A stretch of DNA of 64,000 nucleotides from Apiosordaria backusii. Lineage: Eukaryota; Ascomycota; Sordariomycetes; Sordariales; Lasiosphaeriaceae. The stretch lies in NCBI GenBank assembly GCA_030549205.1, contig JAUKTV010000003.1, forward strand, positions 1,550,001 to 1,614,000. The letters are read 5' to 3'. The notes under the pieces are model-generated. The model ran no database searches and was not told the origin of the DNA. It saw only the letters and a program-made list of their open reading frames with translations. Shown piece after piece: positions 44,564 through 56,265 of the stretch (positions within the stretch are counted from its first letter, which is position 1; every line of letters begins with the position of its first letter). Both the position numbers and the translations under genes were made by a program.

Positions 44564-47500
44564 TTAATTCCTCCCCCAAGCCTCCGCCAACCTCCTCTTA
44601 TTCTCCTCCAACTTCCTCTCAAACTCCTTCACTTGCTCCTCCCTCTTCCTCTCCTCCTCCTCCTCCTTCTTCTTCCTCTCCTCCTCCTTCCTCGCCCTCT
44701 CCCTCTCAAGCTGCTCCGGCCTCCTCTCGGCAATATCCCTCGCCTTCAGATCCGAGAACAAAAACTTGAGCACAATTTCAATCACATAACAAGCGACATA
44801 ATCCAGCACCATCACCGTCGTCATCGTCGTCTTGAACTCATCTGTGAACGGCACGAGCTTCATCTGCTGGTTGAGCTCAGGAATAAACTCGGTCGAGCAA
44901 GCGAAAGCAATGCCAGTAACACCAAGGATGCCCCAGAACATGCCCTTGTTCTCGGTAAGACTCTCGCGGAAGGGACGGCCTTGGTAGTTGACGGCAAAGG
45001 TGGAGATTTGCTGGATGAGTTGGAGGAGGTAGACGGCCGAGTTGAGAAGCGAGGGGGAGAACTCGGCTTCGAGGTCGACCATTTCAGAGCGGCTAAACAT
45101 CAAGAGTCAGTAGTGTTCAAGAAGCGGAAGGTGATAAGGAGGGACTTGCGGCTCGAGTCTGTCACAGAACCGGGCAATGTAAATGAGCGTAGCAATGTGG
45201 ACGGCAAACTGCCCAAGAATAGAGCCAATGATGTAAAAGTTGAAGATGTTCGGCTGGGGTCTCTCCTTGGACAGACCCTCCACAGACTTGGCGCGGGAAA
45301 TAGACAAGAAGCAGACGCTCATGAGCATCCCGCTGATGGTGATCTGACCGTCGCCGAACTTGATACCCTCAAGATACAAGACACTCAAGCTGTACGCACT
45401 GATGAGACAGTTGAGGGCAAGAATCTTGTACATCTGAATGGTGGCGACAAGAGTGCAACGGCCTTGGCGGATGATGTTGGGGATGGCGATAACATTACGG
45501 AGCTTGGAGGTGAAGGGGGCGGCAACGGAGGCATCACCCAGCTTCAACGAGGGAGGCTCATCGTCAAGCTCGGCGTCCATCATTGACTGCTGAAGCTTGT
45601 CGGCAAAATTGGTAGCCTTGGCCACAGCTTCGGATTGTTTAGCTCTCCGCGGGTCTTGGTTGAGCAGTTGCTGAGCGGCAGGGGAAGTGACAGTCTCGAT
45701 ATCAGTGCCATTGGCCTTGGCGAGCTGGGCAACGGTGACACCCCTCTTGGCAGCCTCGCGCTCCATGGCCTTCTCATAATGGGGGTTGCTGGGTCCAGGG
45801 GGATACAGATGGGCGATCATGGCAGGAACGGGGGGCGCAGGCTGGTTCCACCTCTTCATGAGGTCGACCTGCTTCTGGTACATGCCCTTCATCCGTTGGT
45901 CGCGTGCGTGTTCGGCAATCCGTGTCAAGTCTTGTTGAGTACCGTTGAGGAGGGCAACACCAATGTGGGCTTGCTTGAGGGCACCAACATCGTTGGTACC
46001 ATCACCAGCCATCAGAGTGTAGTAACCCATATCCTTAAGACCCAAGAGAATGTCCTCCTTTTGTTTTGGCGAAACTCTGGCGTACACCCAGGTGTATCGC
46101 AACAGTGTCTTCCAACCAACCTGATCCTTGAACTTGTTGAGAGCATAGCCGGTAACACAGAGATCCTTGGTCTTGATGATTTCGGGGTCGATAGGCTTGG
46201 TGGGGTCAACCTCGATCTGAACCTTGTCATCAACGCTGCGCCAGACGAGCTTCTCCTCGCCGTGCACGCTGTGTTCGGGGGAATCCAGGATGAGAACGTC
46301 CCGGTCAACAATTTCAACCTCCCTGGCGACATGAACAGCGGTAAGCGGGTTGTCTCCGGTAATCATGACGACGCGGTGGCTGCTCTCATTGAGCATGCGA
46401 ACCGACTCCTTGGCATCATCCTTCAGAGGGCACTGAAGAACCAAGAAACCAGCAAAGGTAAGCTCAGATTCAACCTTCTCGCGCTTCAAATCGTTGATCC
46501 TGCTCATACCCAGCTCGTTATCCACAGACAAATGCTTGTAAGCCAACGCCAAGACACGGGAGCCGCGGCGAGTGAAGTACTTGTAGGTTTCTTCGTAGTC
46601 CTTGGGTACAGTAACCAGCATCTTCATGATAGTCTCGGGGGCTCCCTTGACGGCGGCAAAAGTACCCTTGAGCCTCTTGTCGGTCTTGTTCTCGGTCGCA
46701 TGGATGGTGGCAACAGCGCTTTGGCGTTTCAAGGCAGATGAAAACTGGAAACGGCGCTTGATCTGGACAGTACCGGCAATTCCGGTAGTCGCAACAGTCG
46801 TGGGCTTGCTGGTCAAGGTGTCATTCTTGCCCAAGGACCAACCAAGAGCGTTGAGTGTAGCCTTCTCCATCGGGTCTCCGACGACCTCGCCTTCGTCAAG
46901 CTTGACAAGGGCATGGGCAGTAGCAAGGACAAGAGTAGTCTCGAGGCCAGCATCTTGAACCTTGGTCATATGGCTATGAGCGCCGTCGGTTTCCCTTGGG
47001 GTGTCGGTGCCAGAGTGGCCGAGACCAAGACCAGCGATACCCTCAACCACGAGGTCTTCTCCAGTAAGAGTACCGGTCTTGTCAAAGCATGCCACGTCAA
47101 TGCGGCCAGCAAAAGGAATTCTGAAAGGTTCAGTGCAGAAGATAGCGAACTTGGCGAGAGCAGCCAAGCTGGTGTTGACGGCCAAGGTGAGTTCCATGGG
47201 AAGCTCAGGGGGGACGACACTTGTAGTGATAAGAATGCAGTCGAGCAAGAGCTTGGATCTCTTGCGGTCCTTCTTGACACCCTCATCCCAGACATACCAA
47301 GAGGCAGCAAGAGCAAAGATAAGCAAGAACAAGATGAAGAAGAGAGCCTCGGCGTTGTTGGCTGAGACACGCTCAGTTGAGTAGATCATGGTACGAACCA
47401 AGCTGCCCTGGGAAGTTTCGAAGCCCGTCTTGGTAACAATAGCCATAGCTCCATTATCAGGTGGCGTAGGAACACCCGAAGCGAGCTTGGGTCTTTCCTC

Positions 47501-48649
47501 TTCAGTGTTGCCGTGGGTAATCTGCAAGACCTTTGTGCCACCCCAAAGGAACGAGTTCTTGTCGAGACCCTCGGTGTCAATCTCGGCCTCGCCGGGGCGA
47601 AGCTGGATAGAATCTTTGAGAAGAGGGGTACTCTCACCGGAGAGCATAGCCTCGTTCACAATCGCAGTTCCCTCGACCAAGATCATATCGCATGCAACAC
47701 CACTATCTTCCTTGGTCCGCGACACTGACACCAAATCACCAGGCAGGAGCTTGTCGCTCTGGATTTCGGTCCACTTGCCAAGACGGTAAACGTATATGTT
47801 GTAGGGCTTAATGCTCATGCCGCGGAACTCGACAAGGGTGCGCTGGCGCTGCCAGACCACGGTGCTCTCAAACATGACGAGCATGAACAGGGTGAAGAGC
47901 GAGTAGTACCAGTATTCGTCCAACAGCCAAAGGCCAACACAGAACAGCTGGAACACAAAGAATGGCGCGACCGCATGTTCCTTGAAGAGCTCGGTGAAGG
48001 TCGGGACAGGAATATCGAAAGTATTAGTGCCATAGTGTTGCTCAAGGCGCTCCAACTCGGCGGCGCTGATGATACCCCTGGATTTCTGGAACTTTTCGAG
48101 CTTCGGCTTCGGGCTCGCATCGATATCGTAGGCAAGAGTACCGAATTTCTTGGTTTCGGGATTGTAGAGGAAACGGCGTTTCTGGAAAAGGAACGAGATG
48201 TTGGACTTGCCTCCGACCTAAGTGGACATCAAGATTAGACCCTGCACTTTCTACTTGGAGGGGTCGGGGTGTAAGGGTTCACGGGCACTCACCTTGTCGC
48301 GGACAAGCTTGCAAACCTCAGCAGAACCGGCATTCGCAATGGGGACAACCTTGATCAGCTCCGCATCCTCGATGGTGCGGACCTTCTTTGCGGTGAACGT
48401 GGCATCGAGGTTGACGCTCCAGTGTGTGCAAAGCCACGTCAGGGCCTGGACGGTGATGATTGAGCCAACCCAGACAAATGTCCATTCTTGGGCCCCGATA
48501 TATTTGTTGTATAGCTCCTCACTGAGGTAGAATCGTAAGAAGATGGGCCATATTATGGCAAATGGCCAGATGTAGGCGTGCTGGGCTAAAGGCAGCGGGC
48601 GCAGCAGTTCAGCGGACTGAATCTGCGAATTATCGACGAGCGGCGCCAT
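44564..48649 (-). CDS. spf1: P5A-type ATPase Spf1 (ER transmembrane-helix dislocase)
   Basis: ER membrane P-type ATPase that removes misinserted transmembrane helices. Exon 1 starts at 48649 with MAPLVDNSQIQSAELLRPLP. A GTGAGT intron joins VRDK to VGGKSNISFLFQKRRFLYNP. The long central exon carries the A-domain VNEAMLSGESTPLLK, the P5A signature PPELPMELT in TM4, the phosphorylation site DKTGTLTGED, the nucleotide-binding KGAPETIMKM and the hinge MAGDGTNDVGALKQAHIGV. The last intron (45149-45093, 57 nt) has a GC donor: GAGCC|GCAAGT joins TTTAG|CCGCTCTG to give EPRSEMVDLEAEFSPSLLN. The C-terminus is strongly basic and acidic, heptad-like (RARKEEERKKKEEEEERKR). Length is about 1,300 residues, as expected. 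Confidence 0.97.
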
Positions 48650-49638
48650 GGCTGGTCGATGTCAGGAGAGGAAAGGGAAAGAGAGTGTGGGAAGAAAAGA
48701 TCTGTCTATGTTGTCCACATTGATGATGGCCGCCGTAGCGGATGGTTAGATTTGGTGGTTGTCGCGTTTCGGTGGCTCGAGATGACGGTGCCGTGGGAAA
48801 TTTGGCGGGAGACGGAGACATGAACAGCCAGCACAGCGCCGATGGAAGCAGCGGGATGCGATGAGGTGTGCTTTTGCCTCCAATTGGGCTTAGCTTGCCT
48901 TTTTTCTGGGACGCCACCCCAGGCCCGCAGCCAGCTCTTCGTCAGCTGCCGCCACGTGGGGCGCAAACACCTCGACATGCGACATGGTGATTTTACCGAA
49001 GAACAACCGTCTTTTGACGACAATGTCAAAAATGAGCAATCACGTATTCAAAAGATAGTGGTGACAGCTTCTTGTCTTCCTAGCTCCCTGCCTAGATTGT
49101 TCTTGTCATGGCTTTATCTAGACTCCATCCGAGCTTTAGTCATGGGCATCGCAACCAAGCGGAGTTTGATTTGAGATTCTCATCAAAGCTTGAACATAGC
49201 TTCGTGCCCAAGCGGTGCTGCATATAGGTAGTTGTCATCTGAGCTTGATTATAGCATCGTGTGCAAGAGGAGAGATGTCTCCAAGGATAAGGTTCTGGAT
49301 CAAGGAACGGGAAAGCTTGCTTAACTTGGGTGTTTTAGATATTTGAGATCCATGAAATCGGTGAAGAATGTTAAGGGGCACCAATAAGACATAAGAGAAG
49401 CAAATAACATGGATACCAAATAAATTCGAAGTGCAGGAGGCACGAGGTGCGAGAGAAGGGGGCGGTGGCACCAGTGTTGCTGGTGAAGCTGAGAGATGAA
49501 AAGAGAAGAGAAGAAGAGTTCAAGAATTGGAGGGAGAGATTTAATTTATACCCTGATATCTATTGTGTGGCAGTGTGGGGCAGGCAGGCCAAAACAATCG
49601 TGAGTGGGCAGAAGGAAGCCCTTAAAGACCACAGTGCC

Positions 49639-49800
49639 AGTTAGCACTTCGTTCCGTGGCCTTCCTCCTATATCTTCACGTTAGTTAGCACTGTGTTCCG
49701 TAGCCTTCTTCTCAGAATTTTCACATTGGTGCCTGAGGTAAGTTGTCCCGGAGCCTTCTCACTGGCACTTTGTTCCGTGACCTTCTTCTCACATCTTCTT
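49639..49800. repeat. three imperfect copies of a 44-bp repeat
   Basis: Copies begin AGTTAGCACTTCGTTCCGTG (49639), AGTTAGCACTGTGTTCCGTA (49683) and GGCACTTTGTTCCGTGACC (about 49764). Each continues with CCTTC(C/T)TCTC and a TCTTC-type end. The first two are directly adjacent. Confidence 0.8.
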
Positions 49801-50407
49801 GTCCCATCTTCTTGTCGACCAATTGCTCTGCCGGACAGGGCACTGGCGGCCCACGCTTTGAATAGGCAACCACAGTCTACACATGTGTACCTGTCAAGAG
49901 GGCATCGACAGGTGTGGAAAGTGTTTCCCAAGGTCCTTTGCAGCCTCGCTTGCCAGTGAGAATGGGCACCATGCTCATACGAGCTCAGTGGGCTGTGAAC
50001 TCCATTGAGAATCTGATACTGCAAGACTGGAAACACATGTACTCTTCGAATCTTGGCATTGCCTTTATGATTGACTCTAGCATGTCAACAATGGTGTGAA
50101 GAGTATGAGTGAGCACACTGGCGGCCTGTATTGTGCCCGATGTGTTAGTAAGCTGCCAGATCAACAGCGGCCTTCTAAAATTTAGACATAGAATGAGATC
50201 TAGAGTGACGCACACAGCTAGTGGGTACTTACATCCAACATCGTTTTCATGCCTCCCCATATCTTTTAGAACCATGAGTCGGTTAACACCGTTTCACTTC
50301 AGACGCCGGTGAAGCTACTGGAGGTGGAACTACCAGGTACTTACTAACGATGAGATGGTTGGGTCAGACTGAGTGAATATGGTGATCCCCACAGTCCCCA
50401 TTGGTCG

Positions 50408-50480
50408 GCGCCGGTAGGTCTCGAACCTACTCTGGGTTCAAGTACAGCCCTGACACATCCCAAAAGCCGCATGGCCATCC
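50408..50480 (-). other. tRNA-like relic (T arm and B box)
   Basis: On the minus strand GTAGG-TTCGAGA-CCTAC is a perfect 5-bp T stem with a 7-base loop. It contains the B-box consensus GGTTCGANNCC (plus-strand coordinates 50417-50427). CGGCGCCGACCA follows. A weak A-box-like TGGCCATGCGG lies upstream, but no D arm or full acceptor stem can be drawn. A tRNA fragment, tRNA-derived element or chance are all possible. Confidence 0.25.
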
Positions 50481-51557
50481 TTCGTAACTTTCACCGCCTC
50501 GTCACCTTTATTCTCCATTTGCTTTCGACCGGGGAACCCAAGCCTCTTTTTCCTACACGCCGATCGTTTCGCAGACTTGATCTTAATCTTCGACCTACTC
50601 GGACGCTCAAACATGGGAGGTGTAATCTCTTGTTGCCAGTCCAAATGCTCGCTAAACCCCCAAGTCAACACATCACGAGAGCGCAACGGGCTTCTGTGCA
50701 GGAGGTGGCCTTAGGATCCTTTGAAAGTAGGTAAGTAAGTCGTTTTATCCTAGGTAATCCCCGCCGACTCCCAAGTTGCAGAGTATCCTTCCTCCTAAAC
50801 AGCGATGATGAGTTGTGGAGCAGGACGATATCACAGACAAGAAGGCAAGGATCGGCAGAGCAGTTCATTGAGGTGGTATCCAGGGTGGTAAAATGCAGGT
50901 CAAGGGGCAGGGAGCTCAGGGAGCATGACAGATGGCTTGATGGATGAATGGTGTGCTCTACGGGTATAAAATAGGACAACTGTACGGTCTTGTGGAATCT
51001 TTCTTTCGTTCAGTCAATCCCTAGGTATCAGCAGTTCAATTTATGCACCAAGACAACTGCGTGGATTCCAAACTCTACATGAGTACCAGGTAGCTGGGTA
51101 TCTATGGTGTGCCGCCACTCAAAGGCTCCCTGCGAGCAATCGTCCGCTGACTTCCCTGTTGAAGGAGCCCTAATTGAACCTGCACAATGATGTCTAGCTC
51201 ATGTGAACTCGGCCACACAGAAAGCGGCTGTGGGTGTTAATGGGAGGACTTGGTTTTCGCCAGATCAGTAAGGAAACCAACCATACTGACTGAGCAGGTA
51301 GGGCCCGGGAGGTCAAGACTTGATTAAGCGCATTGCCCAGTATCATTTAGATGGCAGATCCCGAATCTCATTCCACTCTTGGAAATATCTGTCAACTCCA
51401 ACTCTACCAATCCCGAATCAGTCACTCAGCTTGAGTTCAGAGTGGCACACTTCGACTCTAGCACAATGCCAGACGTTATTAAGCTATAACCGACCGATGC
51501 CGCGACATCTCACCCGTTGTTTGCACAAGCCCCCCAGAACCTCCCCTATAAGCCCTT

Positions 51558-52121
51558 TCAATCTCTCGAGAATCCCAAGCTAGCCATCTGCTCGGCTTGC
51601 TGCGCTTTTCTGAGCTGATATATACGATTATCCTCAGCCCGTTCCTCATCCATAATCTGCACAAGCCGATTCTGTGCCGCAATAATCGCAAGCCTTTCCT
51701 GGTCGTCAAGCGCATCCCAAACAGCCTTATGGGCCTTGTGATATAAGGGGCTCGAGCTAATAGCCGCTCTTGCGGCATCTTGGGCGCGGTCGATCAACTC
51801 CAGCAACCCCGGCAAGTCAGGTGGCGGCTGGTTTGGGTTTTGTTCCTCTCTCCGAAGATCGGCGAGGAAACCCTTACTCCGCTGGACAAGTTGGCTTTCG
51901 ACTTTTGTTAGTTGCTCTGGATTTGTCGCGGCGATAGCGATAAGCTCGGCGCGCGTCTTTCCATTCGCTTTTGTGCGGCAGATACGTTCGTCCTCCTCGG
52001 GTGAGGCCCAGCCGAAGATTAGGTTGGTTTCGGCTTGGGTGAGTGAGGAGGCGTCGGCGATGGCGCTACGATAGAGAGCTTCCATGTCGGTGACATCGTT
52101 GTTGTTGGTGGTGGAGGTCAT
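51558..52121 (-). CDS. hypothetical protein, helical, 187 residues
   Basis: Single exon starting MTSTTNNNDVTDMEALYRSA. The protein is charged and mostly helical with no signal peptide or membrane segment. Two related segments, LTQAETNLIFGWASPEEDER and LTKVESQLVQRSKGFLADL, suggest an internal duplication of an LT-x3-E-x2-L unit. A Pro-rich break (NQPPPDLPGLLELI) precedes a long C-terminal helix rich in Ala, Arg and Gln. No family recognised. The frame is open upstream to 52268 with another Met at 52217, so the start is uncertain. Confidence 0.75.
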   Translation of the reverse strand: MTSTTNNNDVTDMEALYRSAIADASSLTQAETNLIFGWASPEEDERICRTKANGKTRAELIAIAATNPEQLTKVESQLVQRSKGFLADLRREEQNPNQPPPDLPGLLELIDRAQDAARAAISSSPLYHKAHKAVWDALDDQERLAIIAAQNRLVQIMDEERAEDNRIYQLRKAQQAEQMASLGFSRD

Positions 52122-52974
52122 TGTGGTGAGTGATGGGAGATGGCGGGGGTTCAAGGTGAGGAGTTGAGTGAAAGAGGGGAGGAACACGCGATAACCAAAT
52201 GTGGGGGAAGCATTCATGGTCGCTTTTGTGGGTCGGCACAGCCTGCATTGAATTTCGTGCCAAGTCATGCAACAATATTCCTACCATCACCACCACCACC
52301 ACCACCAGACTTGATAGTATAGTTGGAATCGCTGGCGTACAAAGGTTCAATTGATAACCTGAAATTCCATTCAAATGGCTGTTTAAATGGCTTAACCGCT
52401 TCAAACCACTTCAATAACTACAGTTTCGGCAATCGATCCTTAGGTGCGCACCCAGTTGCAATGGCAGGAAGAGCTGGCCAACATTGACAATGACTGTTTT
52501 CCCATACAAAATGCAGTGTTGGCTATGTTCGAACACCCCTTGGTCAATGGTTGACTTGTCTTCCCAGAACGGCTAGCCACGTGTTGTATAGGGAGCTTTT
52601 CCCTGGCCACTCTCCTCACACCCATCCACTAGAACGACTTACTTTCCGTGCTCGAAAGAGCGCACAACTTTCACTAGAACTGGCATGCGCAAGCTTTCAA
52701 CTCTCTCGGCACGTGGATGTTTCCGCCATCTGCTGGTAGGTCTTCCCGAAGCTCGACAACTCCAACGGTGCAAAATCAAGCCAACACGAACAATTGATTG
52801 CTACAGCTTAAACGAGCTATCTGAGGAAAAGGCTGAGAGGCGGAAACCCCCAACTCGCTCTAGCAATCAACCAATCGATAACAACAACAACAATACCTAA
52901 CAACAACATCCCGACTCGAAACACAAACCCCTAAACAAAAGAGCTCTGAAGCCTACTATATGAAGACAATGTCT
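52122..52974. other. intergenic
   Basis: Promoter side of the hypothetical gene and unassigned sequence. A short CCA/CAC microsatellite lies near 52285-52310. Confidence 0.5.
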
Positions 52975-53301
52975 CTACGGCCACATACAAGCCCCAGGAG
53001 GACAGTAATTCCGGGCACACGTAAAGCTGCACAGCCCTGAATAACTCTCATCCTCTTCCCTAGGACAACCAACGAATTGACCAAGTTTGCACCTCAAGTA
53101 AGCTTTGTTTGTGCCGCAGTGATGAGCCAAGTCCAGCACAAACGTGCACAGACATCCAAATGTGATCCAGTCGTTCAGCTGAATCCTCCGCAAAACGCAT
53201 TCCTTACGATAACACACATATGATCTTGATTTCGGCTTCAAAGATCGGAGTGATAAATGTACTGCTTCATCATCATTCCGCCTGAGAGCCTGAAAATACA
53301 A
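52975..53301 (-). CDS. possible cysteine-rich protein, 108 residues
   Basis: Uninterrupted ORF beginning MYFQALRRNDDEAVHLSL. The second half is cysteine-rich: YVCYRKECVLR, FGCLCTF, AHHCGTNKAYLRCK, VGCPREED, GLCSFTCARNYCPPGACMW. The H-H-C-G ... C ... CP ... LC-x3-C order resembles a loose class of short ascomycete proteins with putative metal-binding CGH-type motifs. No signal peptide is evident. It could be a chance ORF or the main exon of a small spliced gene. Confidence 0.4.
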   Translation of the reverse strand: MYFQALRRNDDEAVHLSLRSLKPKSRSYVCYRKECVLRRIQLNDWITFGCLCTFVLDLAHHCGTNKAYLRCKLGQFVGCPREEDESYSGLCSFTCARNYCPPGACMWP

Positions 53302-54503
53302 GCTCGATGTACCGAAGTACCTTATTTTCTACAGCCCGTTTTATTTTCGATTTTTATTTTCTGTTGGCGCTTATATGCTTCAGGTTCATTGGAAGACTTA
53401 AGGGTGTGAATGTAGAAATGAGGAAGAAATCTTCCTCAGATTTTGGCAGTATGTCTTCCAGAAACAGCATTGGATTTCTCTCGAAATGAGAGTCTGGATG
53501 TTCTAAACAAGACAACCATTCATCGGAACAAAGAAGTTCAAATAATTGGAGCACGGCCTGTCAAACAACTTGAAGTGCTTATTAAAAGCGACGGTCCTTT
53601 ATTATTTTCGTACAGATACCATACTCCTAACCTTCAGGTATTCTTAAGTGTGATGAGTCAGTTGTGTTGGCAGGACAAGTCCTTGTTGACTGTCAAGTTA
53701 CATGTATCATCTTATTTGGGAACCAACAGGTCATTGCGTTTGGAGATAAGGCATGAGGATGCTACAATGAACTACGCCAACGTTTCAAAGGAAAGCACTG
53801 CGCTGACACCACATATCTCTGTATCACTTTCGTCGATAATTCTTCTGTGTGGATAGGCCATGGGTCTGTGATGTCAAATGCTACCACTGGTGATGGCGGC
53901 GCGGGCGAGCATCCTCACTGGGATCAGTTGTTTAGTATGATCTGCAGTTTCTATTGTTGTTTGCCTCTCAAGTGATATCATTCAATGACTTCCAAGATGT
54001 CGAAAGCCGAAGAACTATCATCAGAACCGGCAGCTCCCTGGCCGCCTGCGATACAATGTCATTCTCTGCTGTTGCTCGAATCCCGTGCACCTAGCTGCCG
54101 TGCTCCGCCAGGCACCTATTCAGGCATTAAAAGCGTGGACCGCCTGGCACCCTGCTGGAACAAGTCCACTCAACAAGAAGATCAGAGAAGAAGCCCACAG
54201 GGCAGGTGGTCTGTGAGGTTTTCAGCCGGCCCCACACAGAATCAGTGTATCGATCGAACATCTCGTCCCAAATTCTCCTCCAACCTTTCCTCTCCCATCC
54301 TCCAAACTCAACAACAGCTCGTCGCCCACTCGCCATCCCGCCCTCATTAGCAGCGCCCCCTTGCGATTGCGACTTTATCTCAGCTGGCATGTATTCTCTT
54401 TCCTTTTTCCATGTAAGCAAGCGACTTTCTTTTCCTAGCCTTTCTTCGACCTTTTCCTCTTACCTTTGAATTTCTGCTTACCTTTGTTGCAGGAGACGAT
54501 CCG
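53302..54503. other. intergenic before the small-gene cluster
   Basis: No recognisable gene. The final part is CT-rich and contains intron-like GTAAGC ... TTGCAG signals (54413-54492), so the next gene may have an untranslated or short coding first exon here. Confidence 0.4.
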
Positions 54504-55109
54504 ATGCTGAGAGACAGAGGTCGAAGGTACGTGGGAAAACGACGACCATCACAGTCTGGTATGCACATCCTTCCTGTGGCATCATGCAGAACTGACACTT
54601 TGTTTTGATTCTCCGCAGAGACCCCAAATCACGACCCTATGTCTGATCCCATGGCGGGTTGCTTTTCCCCTCTCACGGCCCATATGGGTGGTATCGAGCC
54701 GCTTGTCCCAGTGACACCTGCCCGTCCTGCTAACAGTTTCTCCGGCCCCGATGACAACCTGACCGCCTCAGCGGTGCCTGCCGGTCCAGCCTACCGTTAC
54801 GTCAACGCCGATGGCAGTTTGCTCGTCCTGGTGATCCCCGCCGGTCCGGTGGCCCCCGCGCACGACACCCAACCTCAGGTAAGCCCACACAACACTCTTG
54901 TGTCCCAGCACTTGGTTTCTTTCCTTTCTTTCTTCGCTGTGTTGCTTTTGTCGGACACCTAGTCGACTCAAAACGGGGAGAGCCCTCGAGCGTTTCTCTC
55001 GCAGCGGCGGTCACTTTTCAGTGGCTGTTGGGGATCATTTAGAGATCCTTCCACGACGGACTGCGAGAGTTCCGTGTGCCCCACCCCTCTACAGTCCTGC
55101 ACCGATTGA
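54504..55109 (+). CDS. unrecognised small protein, 153 residues (orphan cluster gene 1)
   Basis: Three exons (54504-54558, 54619-54878, 54963-55109) with canonical GTATGC and GTAAGC introns of 60 and 84 nt join in phase. The start is basic, MLRDRGRRYVGKRRPSQSE. A Pro/Ala/Gly-rich middle follows with a repeated pattern (SAVPAGPAYRYVNADGS and LVLVIPAGPVAPAHD). The end has four cysteines (LFSGCWGS, TTDCESSVCPTPLQSCTD). No signal peptide or membrane segment is obvious. No domain recognised. The start could lie further upstream in another exon. First of four small genes on the same strand. Confidence 0.55.
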
Positions 55110-56265
55110 ACCCCGGCAAAAGTGACCGCTATGCCAAACGTCCCCTACTCTGGGGGCGGGCGGGACCCTGGGGTGTCTTTCTACAAGCGGCACAGGTCCA
55201 ACTCCTGTCTTGCCGACTCGGTGATTCGAGTGGTGCAGAGCTGTAGGGGTTTTGTTGACTTGGTTAGACGTTCTTTGTGCCTGCTCTTCCCGCCTGGCCG
55301 GCCCCTCTGCTCGACCATGTGGGGAGCTTGAAGCTCAATTTGTGGGTTGCTGAAATATTGCATCGCTTAACAGGGTACGGGATTGAGCAAGGGGTTTGGG
55401 GTTGAGTGTTGGGTCGTATGGCCCATCATTCCCCTGCCAGGGTGCGAGGCGTTGTGACTGTGGGATGGCGAAGATTCTGAACATCAAGTGTGGCTTACCG
55501 GCGAGTTCTTTGCTGACTGGGTTTTAGGGAAATACAAGTCGATCAAGTTCAGTAGGGAGGCCACTGAATTGCATCTCGAACCTCAACCGCCGGATGGACA
55601 TGATACACGAGGAAGCCAAGATGGTTCGATTTACAATGACCTGTTGCTTGGTTGGTCTGTTTATATTGTGCCTCGCCATCTTGTGGGCCAACAGGTAGAC
55701 TCAGGACTGAGTTCCGTAGGAGAAACCCAATTAAGATCATGTTGTGACACTCTGGCACGCAAACTGAAGCTGTGCTACTTGTATCCTGGCTGGTTGAACT
55801 CTGGCCTTTTGTGAGCATGCTAGATCCAGAGATACATCGACCTCGAGGCCTTTGTACTGTCAATATCTATTATTTGGAAAATGTGTTCCCAGACTCATGC
55901 CCAACTCTTCATCAAAAGCCCTCGCGTGGTCCGTCCAAGCATGTCACCAAGTTCACGCCCGCAAGCCTTGCTGAAGATGACCTCGAGATCACTCGTCCGT
56001 GGCTTGCCTCACGTGCTGGCGGTTAGCACCAGGGGAAATCACCCATTCTGACGCGCGCGGGCCAGCCTTTCGTTCCTTTCGAGCCCCCACTTCCTGTCAT
56101 TACGCCCTGACCACAAGAATCTGCTCGTCGCGGCTTTTCTGGCAAATTTTCTGCCCCCTTCCCTTCCTTGCTTTTGTTCTCGCCCTCAATCTTCTTCCTG
56201 ATTTCCAGCCTGAAGGAGCTTTCCTATCACCACCGCTCCCAAGGTTCTTAAAGGCACACAAAGCC
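55110..56265. other. intergenic inside the small-gene cluster
   Basis: The ORF at 55122-55331 (+) includes a hydrophobic stretch and could be a further exon or a lost gene, but no splice junction could be fixed. Otherwise nothing recognised. Confidence 0.4.

Larger units (their letters stand above)
48650..51557. other. long gene-poor region
   Basis: About 2.9 kb with no recognisable protein gene. It holds a group of 44-bp repeats (49639-49800) and a tRNA-like T arm with exact B box near 50420. Short ORFs lack domains. Confidence 0.55.

Noticed and set aside
44507..46741. Long plus-strand open frames (359 and 368 codons) opposite spf1
   Set aside because: They are shadows of spf1; composition is Leu/Pro or Asp/Asn/Leu-rich without motifs, and spf1 is certain on the other strand.
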